NCBI RefSeq assembly: GCF_016808095.1
Contig: NC_068973.1
Span: 2,662,501 to 2,726,500, forward strand
Origin: Vigna angularis
Taxonomy: Eukaryota; Streptophyta; Magnoliopsida; Fabales; Fabaceae
DNA: 64,000 nucleotides
Direction of reading: 5' to 3'
The notes below the pieces were generated by a model. The model did not search any database and was not told the DNA's origin. It worked only from the letters and a program-made list of their open reading frames with translations. The translations under genes were made by a program, and so were the position numbers. Shown here in pieces: positions 1 through 10,468 of the stretch. Each line of letters begins with the position of its first letter. The first letter of the stretch is position 1.

Positions 1-716
1 TAACTTTTGACCTTATTGAGGATAATATGGGTTATTCTTAGGGGTGGGGTCCCACAATTGTGGGGTCATACCCTTTGTAACATACTTAGTTTCATTTGTA
101 ATTTGAAGCTGAGATAAGGACATTTTAGTACTCTCGTGACCCACTTGTTTGGCCCTATAAGGCTGAAAGATTTTCTTTAGATCAAACGAAAGTGAAGAAT
201 TTAGAAAAGCAAAAAGTATGAGTCGACAATAAAGGAAAAGAACCCTGGGATGCTTCATTTCTTGCAAACATATAAAAAAATATATATAATAGTTTTTCAT
301 CTAAAAATCTTCACCAAACACCAATCATGATATCTTTCTTTGAATTTTGAATTTTAGATAAGGTTTAGATAATTATTTTCTTATTTTTTAAGATTTTATA
401 TATTTGTTGATTAATTTCATTTGTTTACAAATTTAAGTGTATGTAATAGTAAGTTAAATATTTTAAAATTTTAAACTATACATTTTCTCATTTATGAATT
501 TTGATGATTAGTTCTCTTAGTTTTTTAATCTTTATTTTGTTTGGAGTAAGTTTTATCGTTTCTACATCTTTTATTTTACTAGATTTTCAACAAGAGATTG
601 AATGCATACATATTGTACTAGATGGTTTATATATCTTCAATAATACTTTTACTTGTAACCTCAATGTTTAAAATATAAGAATGATTATAGTTTGAGATAT
701 ACATTGTTACATGTAG
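1..716. other. AT-rich intergenic DNA, nothing recognised
   Basis: No convincing coding frame, RNA gene or repeat boundary is visible. An open frame on the minus strand in the first 300 bases has no family resemblance and lies in simple AT-rich DNA, so I do not call it a gene. Confidence 0.5.
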
Positions 717-1184
717 GGATGACAATACGGATTGGGTCGGACACGGATAGTGTCTATCCGTAACTTGATTTGCCAGATAAAACTGTATCTGCTACCCGTG
801 TGGATATCTGTTTAGAAAATACACGCAGATATTTTAAAATCTGTAGATACTCACAGATAATACAAAAAAAAATATTTCATACATTTTTAAAATAAAATTT
901 AAAAAAATTACAAAAAATACATAATATAAATTAAATATAAATGAAAATTTAATTTTAATTAAATTTAACCTAATAAAATATAAATTTATTTTATTTTTAA
1001 TTAAATTTAATTAAAAAATATATAAATTTTTTTTTGCGGGTAATGGATACCCACGAATTGGATAGTATACTATTTGTACCCGATCTGTTTAGAAACGAGT
1101 ATTAAAATATCTTCTATATGTTACCCGCATATATTAACTACCTGTCACAAATTTTACTTGCAGATGTCTACGGATTCTTTTGTC
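717..1184. repeat. Short element with imperfect terminal inverted repeats
   Basis: The left end reads GGATGACAATACGGATT and the right end reads GATTCTTTTGTCATC, so GATGACAA and TTGTCATC face each other as an imperfect inverted repeat. Both ends carry GC-richer text of the kind CGGGTA / TACCCG, around a very AT-rich centre. This looks like a nonautonomous DNA element of the GGATGACAATnCGG type common in plants. I see no target-site duplication, so the exact borders and superfamily are uncertain. Confidence 0.45.
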
Positions 1185-2826
1185 ATCTTTAATGAGAAGT
1201 TCATCTACACTCCCTTAACAAAAAATATTATTTTGTTTAGAACTTAAAGAAAAACAAATTCATTATTTAGGAATTTTAGATTACATTTTAACTAATTAGA
1301 CTTGAAAACACATGTGAGACAATATCCAAGATAAAGTTTAGAACAATTGAGTTTCTCACAGATCATGAATTTGATGAAAGATTAAATTACATAAATTTTA
1401 AAGTTAAAGTTTATGTAAGATAAATTTGAAATGATAATACATATAAATCAATGATGAATTAAATTAAATGATCATGAGTTTAAACTGAGAAATTTAAGGC
1501 AACTTATTATTAATTTTTTTTATAAGTTAAGATGTTAAATTTTTATAACAGCTCATAGAGAAAGGAGTTATTAAAATTTATGAGATTTTTGTTTTTGAAA
1601 TTAGAAATTTGAATTTTTTTAAGATAAGTTTTAAATAACGATTTAGTTGTTACTAAAAAATATATATTCTATGTTCGTTTTATTTGGATACTTTTGACAT
1701 TTCAATTTTGTATGTTAGATATTTAATAATTTAAAATTAATTGCAGTTTCATACATATATAATTTTATTTATGACATGAGTTTTATTTCCTTAATTTTTT
1801 TAATCGCTCTATTTTGTCCTAAAGTTCCACTATTTCTACATTTTTATTTTACTAAATATTTCAACAAAGTTAAAATCCTTTCTCGAATTTTATCATTCAA
1901 AATTTAACCAAAGTATTATAGGCATGGTCCATTATAGTTTCAGCACTGATGTCTTTTGAATTAATTATATTTTATTAATAATAACATTGAAAGTTTTATA
2001 TTTAGTCTTTCATCTCTTACATAGTTATTTTGTTTGATCCTCTGCTGATCTGAGACGTCATTATCTTAGATATTCAATGATTCAGCATCCAAAAACTACC
2101 TAACTAGTACCTACATACAGATACACACTTACATCATATTTCAACCCTTTTGCATTCTAAAACTGAAATTGCCATATATTTTATTCAACCACTACTTATC
2201 CAAACATTTGATGTTGAAATCTTAACAAACACCTAGGTTGCTCTACCACTTCCAATAAATTAACTTTCTATTTTTTTTAATTCAATCCTACTTCTTAAAC
2301 TTAACCTTAAATTAAAATTTATTATTAGATACATTTTAATTCTTAAATTTTAAAAATAATAAATATAATTTTAAAAATTTATTTAACTCTTTCCTTAATA
2401 AAAAGATCAATTTGAGGTGAAACTTATGTGATTGATTTTTTCTAGCTAACAGTTGTAAGTATTTTCAACAGGTTTGTTGCAAGCCATTATCCTTTAAATT
2501 TTAAATTTTTATTTACAATTAAATCATATCCATTGATTGCATTGCTATTCTTATTATTTAATATTATATTTCTATTTTCATAATCAAAAATATATTTTAA
2601 CACACATATATTTTTTATTTTTTATATTTATTTGGCATTATTTTTTCTTAATTTTTTTTTAAAATACTAAAATTTATTATATTTTAATTATTTTAATTTT
2701 ATACTATATATAAAATGAAGATAAAAACGTGTCACTTTATCATTATTTTCTCTTGAAATATTACAAGAAAAAAGTCATACATAAGTCACTTTTTCACTTA
2801 ACTCTAAATAACATCAATGTTTCTGT

Positions 2827-2828
<2 letters not shown>
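1185..2828. other. AT-rich intergenic DNA, nothing recognised
   Basis: The stretch is made of A/T runs with no open frame of interest, no hairpin resembling a microRNA and no recognisable element ends. Confidence 0.5.

Positions 2829-2874
<46 letters not shown>
2829..2874. repeat. (AT)n microsatellite
   Basis: A perfect AT dinucleotide run of about 46 bp. It creates spurious IYIY open frames on both strands. Confidence 0.95.
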
Positions 2875-2877
<3 letters not shown>

Positions 2878-2959
2878 TTTATATAGTTATATACACATTC
2901 AACAATGTTTCCACATACCATATAAGAGACTGGATTCCATAGTTCTGACTGAGACAATA

Positions 2960-3300
2960 AAAGACATACACAAGTCTCACAACACAGTTTCAAAAGATGT
3001 GAAGGTGAAATTTTTTGACTTGGATATTCCAAAATTCACTAGTGAGTTTGTTTGATCCCTAGAAAGGACCTTGGAGATGGTGCAGCCCTTGATGTAGTAA
3101 TTACAGCTTGCATGCATCAAGCCCCTGAAAATGACATTTTTACAGTATATGAAAAAAATGGAGCTTTAATAGATACATTTGAGTGACTCAAAACAAAAGA
3201 GCTTTTGCCAAATCTTGATTGCGGAGCACATCACATGATGTACTTTAAAAACCTTACAATCAACAAAACCGTAAGATGAACAAATATGAAATTTCCCTTT
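2960..3300 (+). pseudogene. Unidentified decayed coding fragment
   Basis: Reading the plus strand and changing frame once near 3053 gives non-repetitive protein-like text: DVKVKFFDLDIPKFTSEF, then DLGDGAALDVVIT, then ENDIFTVYEKNGALIDTFE, a stop, LKTKELLPNLDCGAHHMMYF, another stop and NMKFPFYEQY. Codon use and composition differ from the AT-rich flanks, and the breaks (one frameshift, at least three stops) mark it as a relic. I do not recognise the family. It could be a processed or truncated host-gene copy or part of a transposon. Confidence 0.35.
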
Positions 3301-3982
3301 TATGAGCAATATTAAAGATTGTATGAATCATCCAAGCTGACATTTCAACCATATAAGAAAAAATGGCTAAGTGTTGAATAGATGAGTTTGAATACCCCAA
3401 TAAAGTATCATGCAACATCTTTACGGTAGAGTATATGGTTCGAAAATCTAAGTGTGAGTCTAATTAAGTTTCACATTAGATAAAAATAAGAAATTAGAAT
3501 ACTATATAAAGATGAAAGGCTCATTAGTTTATTGCCTTAGTTTTGGATAGAAAGGGGTGTCAATCCCTTGTATATAGTTAGACTCCAATGTTATTGGTGT
3601 TTGTATCTTCCAAGTGAACCTGCTCAATAGACATAACACATATAATTTAGAAAGAAGGTTTACTCTTTTATACAAAATAACATTATGTAGGTTAGAAATT
3701 CATTTTAAATTAAGTCTCATATCAATTAAAAATAAAAAATATTATAAAAGATTATTTTTAAAATTTTAAATTAAAAGTAATGTTAATTATTTATATTTAA
3801 GTTAAATTCACATTTTATTAATATTGTATATGTACTAAGTTATTTCCCATAACATAAATATATTATATATTATAATCATTTTAGTATTATTTTCTATTTA
3901 AGACCTCTTTATGTTTATATGATACCTTGAAAATGTAAGAACTCACGTTGAAGACTAGAATGTTGAATTAAAATACGTTCTT

Positions 3983-4042
3983 TTCAATAGAATTTTCAAG
4001 GAAAGGAGGAAGCTGTACTATTGTTTGAAGCTTCTTGCAATA
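3983..4042 (-). pseudogene. Relic of a TNL leucine-rich repeat
   Basis: The minus strand encodes CKKLQTIVQLPPFLEN. This lines up with the LRR units CNKLQTIPELPPSL of TNL-2 (minus strand, near 11270-11310) and CDKLQTIAELPPFLEN of TNL-3. Nucleotide matches to the TNL-2 segment are also long (GTTTGAAGCTT among them). Nothing else of a TNL can be read on either side. The fragment has the same orientation as TNL-1 and TNL-2, which suggests the tandem array once extended to the left. Confidence 0.65.
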
Positions 4043-4379
4043 ATAGCGTTCAAAGCGGATCAATCAAGACACACGGTAAGACAGGATGCGTTGAAAAGTG
4101 TTAGATGGTTACAAAAAGTTTGGGTTATTAAATTCAATCTCAATTAGCCTTTATCAAGATATTTTATAACTTTTATATTTAGTAATTTTATATACTTTAA
4201 GTTATTTCGAATCAATTTATGTCATGATTTAAATTAGCAAGTAATCATAATTAATTAAACAAACACAAATTTTTTGAGAAAATATATTTGGACTTACCAT
4301 TTTTATTACTTGTATGATTTGATATACTTGTCAAAGAGATAACACTCCATTGAGCACTCCACATGTTTTATTGAGCTAT

Positions 4380-5065
4380 ATGAGTTGTTCAAACACTTCT
4401 TGAAACCCTTCTATGGGATATTTAAATGCATCATTGATCTATTGGGATGTCTTGCCAATGCTACTCAATTGTCTTGTCAAGTTATCCACTATGCTCAGTC
4501 TTCTTGTTGAATTCTCCATATTATTTGGTCTTCTTGAAGAGTTCTCCATTTATTTGTGCTCATCTCTCAAGCTACGGGCAATAATCAATAACACTACTTT
4601 CTCTTCAACATCTTCTATGAGAAGGTTCGTCGTTTCTCCCTTCTTATCCTTATATTAATAATTTTTAGCAAAATGCTTGACCTTACCACAATTAAAGCAC
4701 CTGTTCAAGTAACACTCATTTGCATAAACACTTAAAGCACTCAACATTTGAGTTGCTCGATAGACCTCTTCTCCATGAACCTGGTCCTCTTCTGTGTGAA
4801 TTTTGTTGACCAATATGTTGTTTCTCTTCTACTTGTCCTTAGCTTCTACCATCAGGTCCGCTTATACTTTCTTGATGTCGTCCTCTAAATTGAGTGTTTT
4901 AAGTCTCTTCCTACATTTGGAATACTTGATTAAGTGACTCCTACTTTTTCTTCTTTCATTACTCACGTGCTTGATAACAGTTGATTTTACATGTTTTTGT
5001 GTATATATTTTGGTGAATAAATCAACTCCTTCATAACTTTTACCTTGTTTTATCTCCAAGTTTAG
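4380..5065 (-). pseudogene. Remnant of a copia-type retrotransposon gag
   Basis: On the minus strand, 4664-4703 encodes CFNCGKVKHFAKNY. This is a CCHC zinc knuckle (C-x2-C-x4-H-x4-C) in which the last cysteine is replaced by tyrosine. Upstream on the same strand, about 4862-5059, is a basic stretch (VSNERRKSRSHLIKYSKCRK) of the kind found in the gag region before the knuckle, but stops separate the two. Only the gag part survives; I see no protease, integrase or reverse transcriptase nearby. Orientation and family (Ty1/copia) are inferred from the knuckle type. Confidence 0.55.
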
Positions 5066-5670
5066 TGTGTTTTCATGTTTTCTTGTATTTTAGTTATAGT
5101 ATATGCTTGTTTTTACCTCTAATGTCTTTGTTTGAGCGTGTGAAATAAATGAATAAGAAACAATTTTAGTGAAGGAAAACAAGCAAGAACTCAAGAAAAC
5201 ATGATTTGAGACAATAAAAGATCAATTTGAAGCAAATACTCATGTTGAACGCCTTTGGGATCACACTGATGGTTAAATTTCATAATGTTGTCAAAGTGCC
5301 AGGGGACTGAGAGGGGGATTGAGCATCACAAGGAGCACCCCAAAAGGGGGTTGAGTGCCCCAAAAGGGGACTTGAGCGGTGCCGATGCTGATATGTCAAA
5401 ATGAGTTATTTAAGCATGTTTCTTGCGAGGTTTTGGGGATTCTTCTCCTCCTACACTTAATTTTTCACCTAGAGTGACTAGAAGAGGTTCTTGGAGGTTG
5501 TTTGGGGTGCTGGAAAGCTCTCCCTTCTCCTCTTTGAGCTTCAATCTTCACCAATAGTGACTTTGTTCCTTTTGGGTTGAGGAAGAAGATAGGTCAAGAA
5601 TTGGAGATGATCAATGCGAACAGAAAGCGCAATTAGAGCATGGAGCAGCTGCAAAGAACCTTTCTGAGTT

Positions 5671-6009
5671 ACCAGCTTCTTCTTGGCAAGCTTTGTGAGT
5701 TATGCTCGTTCTTGTTTGCTTCGTTTTCTTCCATTTATTAGGGCACAAAAGAATAATTGATGATGATAACAGAAAAGCAATGGTTGGACTCGAACATTGT
5801 ACAACAAATTGCTCATGCATGTTTTAGCACGTCACAAGCCAACAGTTTAAGAAGCAATTTCGTTGAAATAGTATATAGCAAAGTGTGTTGGGGTGACATA
5901 GTGCAGGCCATGTGCATGTGCATTTTAAGAAGCACTTTAATTGAAATACTGAAGTCAATCGTTCTATTTTCACTTTTACTGTTTCAGTAGATAACAGTCA
6001 GTAAGTAAC
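5671..6009. repeat. Copy 1 of a duplicated TNL 5'-flank
   Basis: This block, starting ACCAGCTTCTTCTTGGCAAG, is nearly identical to 14771-15503, which is the 5' flank of TNL-2. Copy 1 lacks about 10 bp (TGTATTCCAA) and the roughly 385-bp insertion found in copy 2. Here the block sits just 3' of the truncated TNL-1 rather than 5' of a TNL. Confidence 0.85.
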
Positions 6010-6101
6010 TCCAACATGCACCTAGATATACATTTTTCATGAACAGACATTTCTCATATAAAAATTATTTTGTTTCTTTTCACCATTCTTGTCTTTTCGT
6101 G

Positions 6102-9100
6102 TTATTCTTCTGTCTTAAATTTCAGGGAAGATAGACAATCTTCAATCAGAGAGGTGAAAGACGAGAGTGACACTGCTCCAGTCTTGATTGAATTGCAGGA
6201 ACACGAAATCTCTGAGGGTAGGGGAAGCTTTGATAGAGTTTGATGTACTAATCTGGAATTTTTGGTATCTTTAGTTTCAACGGATCGAATACGCTCAACT
6301 AGAGTCTGAAATAAGCTGCAGTCACAAAGGTTTACAATTTGAAGAGACAAGGGAAGGTTGGTTGGAATTTGAAGTGAATAGCACGAGGTGACATTTAAAG
6401 TTGAAAGTAATGGGGGAAGCTCTGGTAGACTCTCAAGTGACTCGCAAAAGGAAACATTTAGAATTTGAAGGGAAAGAGGAAGCTTGGGTAGAGTTTTTAG
6501 TGATAAGCAGAAGGAGACATTTAAAGTTTTAAGGAAAGGGGGAAGATCTGCTATTGTTTCAAGCTGCTCGCAACTACTCATGTTTAGACACCTCAATTCA
6601 CTGTTTCTCCAAAGTGAAGACACCCTCTTCTCAAACTTGCTTGGAAGTATGGCAATGGAGATGCAGTGATGAAGATCCAATATCTCAAGTTTTGGCAGAG
6701 AGAAAATAGATGAATGCAGGCTTGTCAAACTATCACAGCCACTGAGGTACAGTTCTTCAAGTCTTATGGCTCCTGATAAATCTGGAAGTTCCTTTAACTT
6801 AATGGCGCAATAGAGAATAAGTCTTTTTAAATTCGCTAGATTCTGTGATAAAATGAAAAAGAAATGAAGATGTCACACGAACTGAATCAGTTAATGTTGC
6901 ATTCCTTAAATTAACAGCAAATCTAAACAGTGAGACACATATATATTTACCTTCACTCCATCCCACAGCTTTGTCATTCTTCCAATCATCAAATCCAATA
7001 TAACAAGTTTTTCAGCATTAAAACTCTCTGGCAAGGACTTCATAGGGAATCTCTCCCAGTTCAGAAATCTTAGTTCAGTGGCCAAAAAGTTAGCTCCTTC
7101 ACCAAGAATAACTTGGTGGTAAGCATTTTCATCTACCCCAGAAATATCCAGAAATTTTAATTTTCTCATAGCAAATATTTGAGGACTTAACATTTGCTTC
7201 TTAGTTGATGTTATTGCAGTATCAGATGTCAAATGAATGCTTCTAATGGCCTCACTAACCTGCCATCAATTTGAAAGAAAAATTTCAAACATCAAAAAGG
7301 TCACACATTTCTCACAGAAAGAAATCAAACTTAATTAGGAGCAAGATATTGTATTTATTCAGTCTTCAACCTTTTCATTTTCCAAAGCTTGATTGATGTC
7401 ATTGAGATCCCACAACCGGCTGCGGCCTCCAGGATCTTCAACAGACTCTTGACGAACAATCTCCCAAGCCATTTCTTGTAAACTATCATGCATGGATACA
7501 GTATTGTCCTCAGAGATTGTTATGAGAGCTTTGTCTTCCAGTCTTCTTAACTCAAAAGCCACTAAATTATCACTTTCATTGTCTTTCAATAAACATTTCA
7601 GATCACTAACCTGCACTGGCACAAGCATTCTAAGAAAGAAACATGCCAAATCTAGAAAAATTTGTTGCCCTTTGCGATCTAGACTATCATAACTCAGTTT
7701 CATTACATCATAAACTTCTCTTGGAGGCATTGTTTTTAGATTGGCCAACAGACTTTCCCATTCTTCCTTATTTCTTCCATGAAGAAGATGACCCAAAACT
7801 TTAACAACTAATGGATTGCCTTTGGCATAATGAACTACTGATTTTGATATCTCATCGTACTCCATTTCCTCATCACTTCCACTAAAGGCATTCAATTTGA
7901 AAAGTTCAAGTGCTTCATCAGAACTAAATTCTTTCACCTTGTATGTCTTTCTGACTCTGTTAATCCTAAGCACTTGCTCATCTCGAGTTGTCACAATCAC
8001 TGTACTACCCTTACCAAAATTTTCAAGAGTTCCCACCAGTTTTTCTATGTGATCTGAATCATTCACATCGTCAAGAACAACAAGAACCTTCATACAACCA
8101 ATTCTCCTAACAATGTTTTCAGGCAAGTAATTTGGAGTGTCAATATCCACTTCATGTCCCAACAGCTTAGAAAACATAATTTTCTTCAAATGAATTAATC
8201 CATGTTTTTTTGATTGGTCTCTTTCATTGGCTAAGAAGTAAGATTCTTGATATTGAGATCGTAGTCTATGAAATACCACTTCTGCAAGGGTTGTCTTACC
8301 AATACCCCCCATACCCCAAATTCCAACGAGTTGAGTGGCTTTTGGTTCATCACTGATCCATGATTCCAAAGTAGCAATTTTTTCATCGATTCCAACAAGT
8401 CCTTTTGGGTTAACTTGGGGTTTATCCAACCTCTTCACCACAAGATCGACAATTTCTTTAACCACCTCAGCATCATTTCTATACGACACAAAGAGACACG
8501 AAGTGTGTGTTAAAATCGATGTCGTTTATTGGTTCAATTACTAGCTAGTGTGTGACCCAAATATACAAGCTTCATGTTTGGCTGTGAAATTATTATCTAT
8601 ATGTTGTTCGCAAATGAATTAAGGGAATTTTCCATATATAATGTTCGTTCAAACATGCAGCACTGGATTTTGCAATTTAAGAAATATGCTATTATAACAA
8701 CATGCATATAGCTACAAAAACAACCAGGGAACAACTATGGAAAAAAAGAGCTTACCTAAATTTGGACGATTCAATTCCAGATAAATCAGCAGATTTTTTC
8801 AAAGCATCTTTCCACATTTGCACCTGTCTGGTATAGTTTAGTCGATGGTTAGCAAATGCATTTTCGTAACTTCCAGATTGATGTCTTACAGCTGTTGGTG
8901 CCACTTTGTAGAAAACCGGAATTACAATCCGTTCATATTTCTCTTTACATTCAACTATTTTCAGAACTTCTTCTAAACACCAACGAGAAGAAGCATAGTC
9001 TGGTGAGAAGATGATCAACGAAATGGCTGATCTTTCAATAGCTGCAACAAGTGATGGCCATATTTCTTCTCCCCTCTCAAGTTTATCATCTACAAAGCCA

Positions 9101-9219
9101 TTTATTTTCTTCGTGTCAAATGCCTCAGTCAGATGGCTAAGAAATCCGTCACGGATTTCCTTGCCTCTAAAGCTGACAAAAACATCGTACTTTATTTCAG
9201 GAACATTGCTGTCTGACAT
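6102..9219 (-). CDS. TNL-1: TIR-NBS-LRR resistance protein, truncated C terminus
   Basis: Predicted intracellular immune receptor of 873 aa. Exons on the minus strand are 9219-8756, 8478-7371, 7259-6951 and 6842-6102, all with GT-AG borders and conserved phases; the sum (2622 nt) is divisible by three. The TIR exon begins MSDSNVPEIKYDVFVSFRGK and has WCLEEV, where the glutamate sits at the NADase catalytic position known for plant TIRs. The NB-ARC exon shows the P-loop GMGGIGKTT, kinase-2 VLVVLDDVND, RNBS-B GSTVIVTTRD, a GLPL-like GNPLVVKVLG, RNBS-D FLDLACFF and the MHD motif VSMHD. Exon 3 carries the LRR_3 motif (LVILDLMIGRMTKLWDGVK). Exon 4 has about five 20-21-residue LRR units but lacks the middle LRR block and the whole C-JID domain present in TNL-2 and TNL-3, ending at KFKTEE. 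It may be functional but reduced, or a decaying gene. Confidence 0.85.
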
Positions 9220-10468
9220 GGTTGCTCCTCTTCACCTTTCTGTTTTTGAAATAACAAACACACAAAGGAAAACAACACAGATGACAAATAAAGAAGGAAC
9301 AAATAAAAAACCAAGATTTTACGGAAGAAAAAACATAAGTCTTTCATACATGAAGTACATACTTCATGCTATGCTGGTATGTAAATATAATTATTTCCTT
9401 TCACCTACTCTCTACTAGACTAGAATATACAAAGAAAAAAAACTTTTTAAATTGGCCGGTCTAAAATGTTTTTTTAATTTATTAATAAAATAATTTTAAT
9501 AATTGATAAGGTTTTTATATATTTGCATAAAACCATACATGTAAGATCTTGTGGAAGGACCCAGGAAATGCTGCATAACCTTCTCATTGTGTGCATCAAT
9601 CTAAGTATCCTGAAAAGGACATTTTCTCTGTGTAGAGAGAAATCCGGCACTTGATTTAAAATTTGGATTCTTGCTAAACTTTTGTTACCGTCCATTTCTT
9701 TTTTTTTGCTTTTAGAATATATTAATATGCTTTGATTTTGATGTTTTGAAATAAATTAATAACTTTTTAATGTATCAAACTAAATATATTTTAAAGTCAT
9801 AAAAGAAGAATAACAAAAAAAACAATAAAAAAAATCTGCACTCGTTGATATATGAGTTTTAATGTCTCAAATAAGTTTTTGCAAATCTTTACGAAACCAC
9901 ATAGTGTACCTTTTCAACACATGTAATGAATGATAAAATTATGAACAACAAACTAGGTAATGTTTATACATTACACTAAAAAAATCATAAAATAAGAATA
10001 AATTTCGGTGACTAAATAATCAAATATTGATCTATCCAGTAAGTAAACTGTTTGTCACTATCCTATCTCAATGATTTATAGTGGCTGATTTGTATCAGAA
10101 ATCAATGATCAATTTCATCATAGAAGTGAGTGAATAACTAATTTAGTAACTAAAACGAGTAACTGGTTCAGTAACAAAACGAGTGACTAACTTTATTAAA
10201 ATCAGTGACCAATTTTCCATTAGAATGTCATGCTGATACAAATGAGAAATTCAAATGTCCATGTAAGAGTAAGATAAATTTGACCATTTGATCATCATCA
10301 TAGTCTCATCATACTCATTCTGTGACTTTTGAGTTGCAAAACCACCAAAATCCTCCGTATCTTACAACATTAATGTTCTTACAACACGAAGTGATCAACA
10401 TTCTAAATACCTGGAAAAATATGAAGCAGAACCCAGTTCCATTTGTTTAATGAAATTGAGACAGATTC
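9220..10468. other. Intergenic DNA between TNL-1 and TNL-2
   Basis: This is the 5' flank of TNL-1 and the 3' flank of TNL-2. A 73-codon frame at 9474-9695 (minus) has no recognisable domain. About 9990-10220 repeats short phrases like AGTGACTAA / AGTAACTGG, as in an old repeat, but no ends can be set. Confidence 0.4.

Noticed and set aside
2729..3055. Open frame with IYIYIY repeats and its minus-strand mirror
   Set aside because: Created by the (AT)n run; only the part after about 2960 looks coding and is listed as a relic.
7492..8544. Plus-strand frames opposite TNL-1 exon 2
   Set aside because: Antisense shadows of a well-supported NB-ARC exon; the same applies to those opposite TNL-2 and TNL-3.
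9474..9695. 73-codon minus-strand frame between TNL-1 and TNL-2
   Set aside because: No recognisable domain and no splice context linking it to either TNL.
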